Part shown: positions 43,059 to 49,879 of the stretch, piece after piece
Layout of the letters: the number at the start of each line of letters is the position of its first letter
Numbering within the stretch: position 1 is the first letter of the stretch
Origin: Caldilineae bacterium
GTDB lineage: Bacteria; Chloroflexota; Anaerolineae; JAAEKA01
Length of the DNA stretch: 64,000 bases
NCBI GenBank assembly: GCA_020634555.1
Contig: JACKBK010000017.1
Span: forward strand, 1-64,000
Direction: 5' to 3'
Position numbers and translations under genes: made by a program
Notes under the pieces: model-generated
Told to the model about the DNA's origin: nothing
The model's input: only the letters and a program-made list of their open reading frames with translations
The model's database searches: none

Positions 43059-43273
43059 CGGTTGTCTCCCTTCATTTCGTTTTCAGAGTCCTCAAGGCTG
43101 CGCCGAACGTACGCCATCAGCTCGCGCAGGTCCGCGAAACCCAGGCGCTCGCCCTGGCTACCGATACGTTCCAGCGAATAGCGCCAGGATGTTTGCAGCG
43201 ACCTCGGTATCGTTGACTCGGACCAGCAGGTCAAAACGAACGTTTGGCGCCGGCTCTTGCGCTGAGATGACAT
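43055..43273 (-). CDS. Small conserved protein C, paralogue of small protein A
   Basis: 72 residues, function unknown. The sequence TFVLTCWSEST, WRYSLERIGSQGERLGFAD, LRELMAYVRRSLED shares the Trp, SLER/TLEN, ER and F-x-x-L-x-x-L-x-A-[FY] pattern with small protein A at 30738. AAAGGAAG before the ATG at 43273 supports the start; the frame is open further upstream but not family-like. The stop overlaps the start of the decapeptide-repeat gene (ATGA). Position next to a SARP-like regulator is the same as for small protein A, which suggests a shared role in control or export of the cassette. Confidence 0.72.
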   Translation of the reverse strand: MSSQRKSRRQTFVLTCWSESTIPRSLQTSWRYSLERIGSQGERLGFADLRELMAYVRRSLEDSENEMKGDNR

Positions 43274-43295
43274 TGTCTTCCTTTCATCCAGGCTA

Positions 43296-43421
43296 TCAGC
43301 GGGCCGTTGCCCGCAAACACAACAACTTCTTCCCATGGGAAAACACCACGATCTGCATCTCACCGGACCCTACATCCTCCGGTTTAATGCACGCTATCTG
43401 GATGTTCCTGACTGCGATCAT
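43296..43421 (-). CDS. Candidate 41-residue peptide gene
   Basis: A short open frame, MIAVRNIQIACIKPEDVGSG and 21 more residues ending in CLRATAR. An AAGGAGG lies five bases before the ATG, as good as any in the window. It ends 22 bases before small protein C and would be the first gene of that operon. The product is strand-like and moderately hydrophobic with two Cys, and has no signal peptide. I recognise no family. It could equally be a leader peptide that affects translation of the genes after it. Confidence 0.5.
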   Translation of the reverse strand: MIAVRNIQIACIKPEDVGSGEMQIVVFSHGKKLLCLRATAR

Positions 43422-43471
43422 GGTTTCCTCCTTTGTTAGTTGCGCCGTAACAACTCAGCCGACAGAGTGGT

Positions 43472-43536
43472 GTCATTCCCGCGAAGGCGGGAATCCTGGG
43501 CTGCGAGGAGTGGATTCCCGCCTTCGCGGGAATGAC
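43472..43536. repeat. REP-type palindromic pair
   Basis: GTCATTCCCGCGAAGGCGGG with AATCC follows at 43472-43496, and its inverse at 43512-43536, separated by 15 bases. Same family as the array at 9101-9902. It lies in the 429-base region between small protein C and regulator 3, which otherwise holds the 41-codon frame, a GCTGGCC/GGCCAGC hairpin (43584-43603) and the promoter of regulator 3. Confidence 0.9.
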
Positions 43537-43607
43537 AGGTGAGCAGTTACATTGCGCCTCGATCAAGTCCGACGGAGATGTGTGCTGGCCTCATTGGGCC
43601 AGCGCAT

Positions 43608-43636
43608 TTGCTCCATCCTCTTGTCAAGTGTATAGT
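43608..43636 (+). promoter_or_regulatory. Promoter of the third SARP-like regulator
   Basis: TTGCTC at 43608-43613, a 17-base spacer and TATAGT at 43631-43636, giving a start near 43643 and a 60-base leader. A small hairpin (43584-43603) precedes it. Confidence 0.5.
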
Positions 43637-43647
43637 TTATGTGTCCC

Positions 43648-43667
43648 TCGTTTGCATATCGTTTGCA
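43648..43667 (+). promoter_or_regulatory. 11-bp-period direct repeat in the regulator 3 leader
   Basis: TCGTTTGCA occurs at 43648-43656 and again at 43659-43667, an 11-base period as in SARP binding sites. It lies just after the predicted start of transcription, so a protein bound here would more likely repress than activate. Confidence 0.45.
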
Positions 43668-43702
43668 GGTGCCAGATATCCGCAACCGCTATCGGGAGAA
43701 CA

Positions 43703-46700
43703 GTGAACCCTCGGCAGACTCAACAACCGTCAACCATCCGATTGCTGGGACCGCTGCGGCTCGAGAACCAGGAAGAGGTAATCACCAACTTCCGGTCTCG
43801 CCGCGTTGCCGCGCTGATAGCCTATGCCGTTGTCGAAGCGCGTCCCATCCCACGCGCCGGGTTGGTGGAACTGCTCTGGCCGGACAAGCCAGAAAAACAG
43901 GGACGAGCCAACCTGCGGTGGGCGCTCAACCAGGCAAGCAAACTGTTGCCGGGATGTTGGGAGATCGACCGCCAGGTTGTGGGGTTCGATCCTGGCCAAA
44001 ACTGTTATGTCGATCTCCACGCGTTGGAGGCGGCGTTGACCCAGGACGACACCGACATACTGGCACACGAAGTCGCTGCCGTACAGGGCGATTTCCTGGC
44101 GGGCTTCTACCTCGACAATTCGCCCGAATTCGAGAACTGGATGGTCATGGCACGCGAGGCGTGGCGGCGGCTGATCGAGAATGCGCTGACGCGGCTGATC
44201 GACCACTACGCGCACACCAGGCAGTACAGCGACGCACTGCGGTTTGCCCGCCAGCGCCTTGCCATGGATCCCTGGGTAGAAGAGTCCCATCGGACGGTGA
44301 TGCAGCTGCTGGTACGGCTGGGCGAGATGGACGCAGCGTTGGCCCAGTTCGAGAGTTGCCAGCGCATTCTGGCTGATGAATTGGGGGTTGGACCGACGGC
44401 TGAAACAGTGGCCCTGGCGCAACGCCTGCGCCAGTTGGCGGCCGGCCCGCGCCATAACCTGCCTGCCCAGCCTACGCGCTTCGTAGGCCGCGAAGCTGAG
44501 CTCGATCTGTTAGCGCAGTGGTTGGCCGATCCCTCTTGCCGAATGATAACCCTGGTGGGGCCAGGCGGTGTGGGAAAAACGCGCGTGGCGTTGGCAGCGG
44601 CGGAACAACAGGCGTCGAACTTCCTTGACGGCGTTACCTTCCTGGCGCTGGCACGGGTCAACCCCGCCAGTGTGGACGATGCGGGGATTCTTCTCATCAC
44701 TGCTTTGGTCGATGCGCTGGGGTTGTCGTCTTCCCGGCAACAGTCGCCGCGCGAACATCTGCTCGCTCACCTGACGAACCAGGAGCGGCTTTTGGTGTTG
44801 GACAATTTTGAGCTGCTGTTGGGCGGCGTTGACGTGCTGGTGGAGATTGTACAGCGCGCCCCCGGCGTGAAGCTGCTGGTAACTTCACAGGAAAGACTCA
44901 ACGTGCGTTGGGAGCGCATGCTGGCCATCGACGGGCTTCCCTGTCCGGCTTCCGGGGCCGATCCACACTGGCAGGAGTGCAGCGCAGTGCAGTTGTTTGT
45001 CCAGGCCGCGCGCCGGGCGAATCCCGCCATTGCCATCAGCGCCGGTGATCGGGAGTCGGTGGTCCGCATTTGCCGGCTGGTGGAGGGGTTGCCGCTGGGA
45101 TTGGAGCTGGCTGCTTCATGGGTGCGCGTCCAAAGCTGCGCTGCGATTGCCGATGAAATCCAGCACAGCTTCGATGTCCTCAAGGCGCATCAACGCGACC
45201 GTCCTGCCCGCCAGCAAAGCATGCGTTCGGTCTTCGACCATTCCTGGCAACTTCTCTCACCGGCCGAACAGGCGACATTGAGCCAGATAGCGATCTTACA
45301 GGGAGAGTTCACCTTCCCGGCCGCATATGAGGTAGCCGGTGCGACCTGGGAGGTGCTATCGACGCTGGTCGACAAATCACTTTTACGTCAGAGTTCGGTA
45401 ATCGAAGCCGACAGGTCACAAGAGACAGCACACCGCACCGGTCGTGCCGAGATAGCTTTTGCGCTGCACGCGCTGGTACGCCAATACGCCTTCGAGCGCC
45501 TGAAAAGCGACCCGGCGCAGGAGCTGGCCGCTCGTCAGCGCCATGCCCGTTATTACGCCGCACTGCTGGCGGAGAACGGCAGCCACCTGCGCAGCGGCCC
45601 GCAGCAGACCATCGCCATGGCCCTGATGGAGCGGGAGATCTCAAACATCCGGGCTGCCTGGGAGTGGGCCATCGCACAACCGAAAGTGGAGCTGATCACC
45701 CAACTGCTGCCAGAGCTTGCCTTCTACTTCGACCTCCGCAATCCGGCCGACGGCGCCCAGTTGATGAACCGTTCAGCAAAGGTGTTGTTGGACGCCAGTT
45801 CACGAGAACCGGCCGTGGAACTGGCCAGAGCACGCATCCTGCTCGATCAGGTTCGATTTGCTCTGGCAACCGGCAAACGCCGCGATGAGGCCGTGCATGA
45901 GATGCAGGCATACCTGGCCTTGTTTGAACAGAAGGAGGCGCACCACGACATTGCCCGAACGCTGCACTATCTGGGCAATGCTTACTACCCCGATCAACTG
46001 GAGCGGGCGACTTGCTATTGGCAGCGCAGCCTCGAACTCTACCGGCAGACAGGCGACCGCTGGGCAATGGCCCGGATACTGATGAATCTAGGTGTAACCG
46101 CCGGCACCTTCAACCAGGCGCGCACGTTTTACCGGGAAAGCATGCGACTGTGCCGTGCGCTGGATGACCAGGTGCTGGAAGGACATCTGATGTTCCACCT
46201 CGCGAACATCGAAGAACAGTTGGGCAACTACGCCGCGGCTGAAGATCTGGCAGCGAGATCTGTCGAACAGCTACGAGCGGTCGGCGACCCCTACAATTTA
46301 TTCATCGGTCTGATCAACCTGGTTGCTGCGCTGCAAGGCCAGGGAAAGCTCGACCAGGCGCGCCGCTCTCTCCACGAGGCCGAGGTGATCACTCAAATGT
46401 CGGGAACACACTGGAACAGGATGTTGCTGGCGTTGTATTGGGGCCGGCAGACGCTGGCGGAGGGTGACGTCGAGAGGGCCGAACGGCTGTTTCAAGGCTC
46501 GCTGGCAGACGCCGAGTCGACGAAATATGTCGGGCACATTCAGCAATGCATGATCAGCCTTGGCCGGATCTGCCTGGATCAAGGGCGTGACATCGAAGCC
46601 CGCGACTGGTTTGAGCGAAGCCTGCAAGCCAACGATCAGCAAGACCGCAAGAGCGGCACCTGCCGGCTGGAAGCATTGGTACATCTCGGGGAAATCGAAC

Positions 46701-46840
46701 TGCGGGCGGGTGAGGCAGCCGGGTCAAAAGCCCACTTCCAGGCCGCGTACGACCAGGCTGTGGCAATCGGCGCAGAAGTTGTATGGCGCCGCCTGATGCA
46801 CCGGCAGAACCATGCTCACCAGCCCCAGGGCACACACTGA
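43703..46840 (+). CDS. SARP-like transcriptional regulator 3
   Basis: 1045 residues: winged helix (FRSRRVAALIAYAVVEA), BTAD (QGDFLAGFYLDNSPEFE, EESHRTVMQLLVRLGE, LADELGVGPTAET), ATPase with Walker A GPGGVGKTRVAL near residue 284 and Walker B LLVLDNFELL near 363, then TPRs (HYLGNAYYPDQLERA, ANIEEQLGNYAAAED). GGGAG four to five bases before GTG 43703 fixes the start. The open frame upstream to 43532 overlaps the REP element and is not coding. It faces the small-protein, fibre and surface-protein C genes. Compared with regulators 1 and 2 it has the shortest linker between BTAD and ATPase. Confidence 0.92.
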   Translation: MNPRQTQQPSTIRLLGPLRLENQEEVITNFRSRRVAALIAYAVVEARPIPRAGLVELLWPDKPEKQGRANLRWALNQASKLLPGCWEIDRQVVGFDPGQNCYVDLHALEAALTQDDTDILAHEVAAVQGDFLAGFYLDNSPEFENWMVMAREAWRRLIENALTRLIDHYAHTRQYSDALRFARQRLAMDPWVEESHRTVMQLLVRLGEMDAALAQFESCQRILADELGVGPTAETVALAQRLRQLAAGPRHNLPAQPTRFVGREAELDLLAQWLADPSCRMITLVGPGGVGKTRVALAAAEQQASNFLDGVTFLALARVNPASVDDAGILLITALVDALGLSSSRQQSPREHLLAHLTNQERLLVLDNFELLLGGVDVLVEIVQRAPGVKLLVTSQERLNVRWERMLAIDGLPCPASGADPHWQECSAVQLFVQAARRANPAIAISAGDRESVVRICRLVEGLPLGLELAASWVRVQSCAAIADEIQHSFDVLKAHQRDRPARQQSMRSVFDHSWQLLSPAEQATLSQIAILQGEFTFPAAYEVAGATWEVLSTLVDKSLLRQSSVIEADRSQETAHRTGRAEIAFALHALVRQYAFERLKSDPAQELAARQRHARYYAALLAENGSHLRSGPQQTIAMALMEREISNIRAAWEWAIAQPKVELITQLLPELAFYFDLRNPADGAQLMNRSAKVLLDASSREPAVELARARILLDQVRFALATGKRRDEAVHEMQAYLALFEQKEAHHDIARTLHYLGNAYYPDQLERATCYWQRSLELYRQTGDRWAMARILMNLGVTAGTFNQARTFYRESMRLCRALDDQVLEGHLMFHLANIEEQLGNYAAAEDLAARSVEQLRAVGDPYNLFIGLINLVAALQGQGKLDQARRSLHEAEVITQMSGTHWNRMLLALYWGRQTLAEGDVERAERLFQGSLADAESTKYVGHIQQCMISLGRICLDQGRDIEARDWFERSLQANDQQDRKSGTCRLEALVHLGEIELRAGEAAGSKAHFQAAYDQAVAIGAEVVWRRLMHRQNHAHQPQGTH

Positions 46841-47006
46841 ATTAGTCGGACTCCGCGGCATATGTTGCCGGCTGGCGGGACCCCGTCCTCGGAGGAACGA
46901 GATCAACCAGTTGACGCCTGTATCGTCGTTGATCAGGTTGACGGAAGGCGACCCTTTCGAGTAAACAGATCTCGAGCAATCGCCTGCGTGCTGTTCAACG
47001 TCAGTG

Positions 47007-47035
47007 TTGCGCCTCAACAGGAGGTCAGGTATAAT
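47007..47035 (+). promoter_or_regulatory. Promoter of the YtxH-like gene
   Basis: TTGCGC at 47007-47012, a 17-base spacer and a perfect TATAAT at 47030-47035. The start would be near 47042, 34 bases before the ATG. The remaining part of the gap after regulator 3 shows nothing clear. Confidence 0.55.
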
Positions 47036-47075
47036 CGCGACGCAACAGCAATCCAACCTTTAAGGAGCTTCCCCA

Positions 47076-47330
47076 ATGTTCGGTTCACTCATAAAGTTGG
47101 CAGGCGGTCTGATTATCGGCGCGGCGGTGGGAGTGGCCGCGGCCGCCATCCTGGCGCCCAAGCGCGGCGAGGAGATGCAGAACGACATCAAAGCCTACCT
47201 GGACGAAGTACGCAACGCGGGCGCAGTCGCTGAGGCGCAACGCCGGGCTGAACTTCAGTCGAAGTTCCGCGCGGCCAAGCAGTCCGGCCCCGCCGAGCTC
47301 GACATCAACCTCAACATCAATCGCGATTAA
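47076..47330 (+). CDS. YtxH-like small membrane protein
   Basis: 84 residues. One N-terminal membrane helix with glycine zipper spacing (LAGGLIIGAAVGVAAAAILAP) is followed by the KRGEEMQNDIKAYLDE segment typical of YtxH/gas-vesicle-like stress proteins and a charged helical tail. The end (LDINLNINRD) is unusual and strand-like. Function in the family is not established; many members are stress-induced. AAGGAG precedes the ATG by eight bases. The last 14 bases overlap the end of mutM on the other strand. Confidence 0.8.
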   Translation: MFGSLIKLAGGLIIGAAVGVAAAAILAPKRGEEMQNDIKAYLDEVRNAGAVAEAQRRAELQSKFRAAKQSGPAELDINLNINRD

Positions 47331-48168
47331 TAGCTTCGGCGCCGGCCTGGCAGTGCGGACAGAAATGTGTGCTGCGCTGTGCGATTCGCACTCGCTGGAT
47401 GGTGGCGCCGCAGACCCGGCACGGCTCACCGGCCCGCCCGTACACCTGATGGCGGTCCTGGTAGCGGCCTGTCATGCCGGCAGGCCGGCGATAGTTGGTG
47501 ATACTGCTGCGCCCCAACGTGCTGCCCCCCTCGCGGATGGCCGTCGCCAGCGTCTGGCGGATGGCGCTGTGCAGCCGGTTGCAGTCGGCCAACGTCAGCG
47601 CATATCCAGGGCTTAGCGGGTGAATGCCGGCCTGAAACAGCGCTTCGTCGGCGTAGATGTTGCCCAGGCCAGCCACCACGGACTGGTTCAGCAACAGCCC
47701 CTTGATAGCAGCCCGGCGGCCTTGAATTCTGGCAAACAACTCAACAGGGGTAAACGACTCGCTGAGCGGTTCAGGACCGAGTTTCTCCAGCGCGGCCTGC
47801 GGCGTGCGCGTCAGGAGAAAGCGGCCAAACTTACGGGGGTCCTGGTAACGCAACTCCGCGCCGTCGCTCAGCGCGAAAACAAGGTGGTCATGGACGCCGG
47901 CCGGCTCTTCCGGCGCTGCCACATGCAACTGGCCGGTCATCCTCAAGTGGACCATGAGCGTCTGGCCGTCGTCCAACGCAAAGAGCAGATACTTGCCCCG
48001 ACGGTCGGCATTGACGATCTGGCGGCCCAGCAGACGTTCCGTGAACTCCTCCGGTGGCATCCCGCTCAGCAGGCGCGGCCAGCGGATATCGACTCCTTCA
48101 AAGCGCCGTCCCACCAGCAGTGGTTTCAGATCGCGTACAGTGTTCTCGACTTCCGGCAGTTCTGGCAT
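47317..48168 (-). CDS. mutM: Formamidopyrimidine-DNA glycosylase
   Basis: Base-excision repair enzyme that removes 8-oxoguanine and formamidopyrimidines and cuts the abasic site. The 283-residue product is full length. The catalytic N-terminus MPELPEVE is intact (Pro2 is the nucleophile and Glu3 assists), with Lys in RGKYLLF near residue 59, the helix-two-turn-helix region (NQSVVAGLGNIYADEALF) and the C-terminal zinc finger (CRVCG and FCPHC) with all four Cys. The reading frame is intact. No operon partner: the next minus-strand gene upstream is separated by a repeat region and a terminator. Confidence 0.96.
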   Translation of the reverse strand: MPELPEVENTVRDLKPLLVGRRFEGVDIRWPRLLSGMPPEEFTERLLGRQIVNADRRGKYLLFALDDGQTLMVHLRMTGQLHVAAPEEPAGVHDHLVFALSDGAELRYQDPRKFGRFLLTRTPQAALEKLGPEPLSESFTPVELFARIQGRRAAIKGLLLNQSVVAGLGNIYADEALFQAGIHPLSPGYALTLADCNRLHSAIRQTLATAIREGGSTLGRSSITNYRRPAGMTGRYQDRHQVYGRAGEPCRVCGATIQRVRIAQRSTHFCPHCQAGAEAINRD

Positions 48169-48224
48169 GGGGGTATTCTACACCAGCAGCAGCCCGCCAG
48201 CGAAACCGGCACGTCTGCCTATTT

Positions 48225-48330
48225 CACCCCTACTCCTACTCTTACTTCTACTCCTCCTCTCATTCCAGATTTGAGTACGAGGATGAGTAAGAGTAGGAGT
48301 AGAGAGGAAGAGTAGGAGTAGGAGGAAGAG
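48225..48330. repeat. TACTCC/GGAGTA microsatellite as an imperfect inverted repeat
   Basis: 48225-48266 is a pyrimidine run (CCCCTACTCCTACTCTTACT and on) and 48280-48330 is a purine run (GAGTAAGAGTAGGAGTAGAG and on). The two are largely complementary across a short centre, so a long hairpin is possible. It lies between mutM and the anti-sigma terminator. No coding function. Confidence 0.75.
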
Positions 48331-48339
48331 ATAAGAAGA

Positions 48340-48367
48340 CGAAAAAGCGCCCTCCATGTGGAAGGCG
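48340..48367 (-). terminator. Rho-independent terminator of the sigma/anti-sigma operon
   Basis: On the minus strand AGCGCCTTCC pairs with GGAGGGCGCT (one mismatch) around a 4-base loop and is followed by a T5 run. It lies about 27 bases after the anti-sigma stop codon. Confidence 0.85.
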
Positions 48368-48394
48368 CTGTGTAGTTGCCAAAAGTTAGTTCCG

Positions 48395-48970
48395 TCAGAG
48401 CCGGACCAGACGCCAGCTTGCAGCCAGCAACAAAAGCAGCAGGACCGCAAGTCCAATCTCCAGCGCCAACAGCGTAGCAGGCGGCAGGCTCAGGAACGTA
48501 GTCTGCGATTGGACGCCTGACTCGGTCGTCGCTGTCTTGGCCGCGAGAATGCCCGTTGGGTCTCCCTGGTCGGGCGCCAACCCGCCAGACGGCGCCACCA
48601 GCGCACTGGATGGCCCATCGCCGACCAGTCGCCACTGAGTGCTCACATCGCCAACTACAAACACAAGCAGCAATACCGCGACCATCGCCGCGGCCAACCG
48701 CAGATGCATCGGCTGCAGCCATGCCAGCCAACCGGCCGGCTGCGGCGAACGAACACCGGCCATCGACTCGTTCAGCGTGAACGCTCGCGGCACAGGAACA
48801 CGCGGCGTCTCCGCTAAAAGCTGGCGGGTGTAGGCCAGGGTTTGCAGGTCGCGGCGGCTAGCCGCGTCCTGATCCACCAGCGCGGCCAGCCGCGCCTCAT
48901 CTCCGGGCGAAAGCTCTCCGTCCAGCGACGCCGAAAGCAGTTGATCACGATCGTTAGTGCGGTAGTTCAT
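48395..48970 (-). CDS. Anti-sigma factor-like membrane protein
   Basis: 191 residues. The N-terminal 60 residues are an anti-sigma-type helical domain (DQLLSASLDGELSPGDEARL, RRDLQTLAYTRQLL). The usual His-x3-Cys-x2-Cys zinc site is absent. Two membrane helices follow, LRLAAAMVAVLLLVFVVG near residue 105 and LLALEIGLAVLLLLLLAASW at the very end. The loop between them is outside and may be the sensed or cleaved part. It should hold the adjacent ECF sigma factor at the membrane until a signal arrives. It starts about 65 bases after the sigma gene. A TTG start 24 bases upstream is possible; neither has a clear ribosome site. Confidence 0.8.
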   Translation of the reverse strand: MNYRTNDRDQLLSASLDGELSPGDEARLAALVDQDAASRRDLQTLAYTRQLLAETPRVPVPRAFTLNESMAGVRSPQPAGWLAWLQPMHLRLAAAMVAVLLLVFVVGDVSTQWRLVGDGPSSALVAPSGGLAPDQGDPTGILAAKTATTESGVQSQTTFLSLPPATLLALEIGLAVLLLLLLAASWRLVRL

Positions 48971-49035
48971 AGGGTGGTTGAGTACTTTGGGCAATCCGTT
49001 ATACCTGTTGACAAAATCCGTTGACTATTTGTCCG

Positions 49036-49626
49036 TCAGTCGTTTTCTAGACGATAGCGCGACGGTAAAAGTTCCTGCCGCTCCAGCAAAAAATCGCGCA
49101 GTTTGGCCCGCGCCCGACTTAGCCGCGACTTGACGGTGCCCAGCGAGGTGCCCATCGCCTGCGAGATCTCCTCGTAGCTAAGTCCTTCGATGTCGGACAG
49201 CACCAGCACCGTGCGCTGTTCGATGGGCAGTGTCGCGATCCCCTGCTGAATGAGCGCCGACAACTCCTGGCGCAGCGTGTAGTCCGAGGGCGCCTCCAGT
49301 GGATCGACCAGTTGGCCAACGTATTCCGGGTCAGTGGAGAGGTCCTCCAGCGAGCTGGCAGGCCGGCGCTGCACTCGTCGCAGGTAGTCGTAGCATGAAT
49401 TGGTAACGATGCGCAGCAGCCAGGCCTTAAACGACCCGCCGCGATACTGGCCCAGATTGCGATACGCCTTGATAAAGGCCTCCTGGGTAGCATCCTGGGC
49501 CGAGTCCCCTGTGCCGAGAATACGAAAGGCCAGATTATACGCCATGGACTGGTAGGAAAGGACCAATTGGTTGAACGCAGACAGATCCCCGCGGCTTGCT
49601 GCCTCGATCAGACGTTGCTCATCCAT
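49036..49626 (-). CDS. ECF-type RNA polymerase sigma factor
   Basis: 196 residues with both ECF regions: sigma-2 (YNLAFRILGTGDSAQDATQE, AFIKAYRNLGQYRG, FKAWLLRIVTNSCYDYLRR) and sigma-4 (LPIEQRTVLVLSDIEGLSYE, TVKSRLSRARAKLRDFL). It would direct RNA polymerase to stress or envelope genes and be restrained by the anti-sigma factor encoded just after it. The ATG at 49626 (MDEQRLIEAAS) starts the family pattern. The open frame further upstream is antisense to the tRNA gene and is not coding. Confidence 0.93.
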   Translation of the reverse strand: MDEQRLIEAASRGDLSAFNQLVLSYQSMAYNLAFRILGTGDSAQDATQEAFIKAYRNLGQYRGGSFKAWLLRIVTNSCYDYLRRVQRRPASSLEDLSTDPEYVGQLVDPLEAPSDYTLRQELSALIQQGIATLPIEQRTVLVLSDIEGLSYEEISQAMGTSLGTVKSRLSRARAKLRDFLLERQELLPSRYRLEND

Positions 49627-49648
49627 AGAAGTCGGATTAGTGATAAGT

Positions 49649-49677
49649 TTGACGAAATAGATTGCATGGGCTATACT
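49649..49677 (+). promoter_or_regulatory. Promoter of the tRNA-Leu gene
   Basis: TTGACG at 49649-49654, a 17-base spacer and TATACT at 49672-49677. Start of transcription near 49684, about ten bases before the tRNA. It lies inside the leader of the divergent sigma factor gene. Confidence 0.75.
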
Positions 49678-49694
49678 CGTGACGATTCTGCAAT

Positions 49695-49779
49695 GCCGAA
49701 GTGGCGGAACAGGCAGACGCGACGGTCTCAAAAACCGTTGAGCATCACGCTCATGTGGGTTCGAGTCCCACCTTCGGCA
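49695..49779 (+). tRNA. tRNA-Leu(CAA)
   Basis: An 85-base cloverleaf. The acceptor arms GCCGAAG and CTTCGGC pair fully. The D-arm has GGCGGAAC-AGGCAGACGC. The anticodon stem ACGGT/ACCGT holds the loop CTCAAAA with anticodon CAA. A long variable arm (class II, as for Leu) is present, and the T-loop is GGGTTCGAGTCCC. The discriminator base is A and the CCA end is not encoded. Confidence 0.96.
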
Positions 49780-49879
49780 CCTGGTTGGAACCGAGATATT
49801 ATACGTCGGCTCGACCATTTTGCTAAGTTTGAAGGAGTGAGAAGGGAATTGGCCGCCCGGCGGTGCGATTCCCTTGTCT

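Noticed and set aside
43532..43702. N-terminal extension of regulator 3
   Set aside because: It overlaps the REP element and promoter, has no family pattern, and a good ribosome site marks GTG 43703.
31160..46840. STAND/NLR-type anti-phage defence genes
   Set aside because: The ATPase and TPR parts look similar, but all three proteins begin with a winged helix and BTAD domain, and there is no nuclease, TIR, protease or other effector.
49627..49818. N-terminal extension of the ECF sigma factor
   Set aside because: It would be translated antisense through the tRNA gene, and the family pattern begins at 49626.
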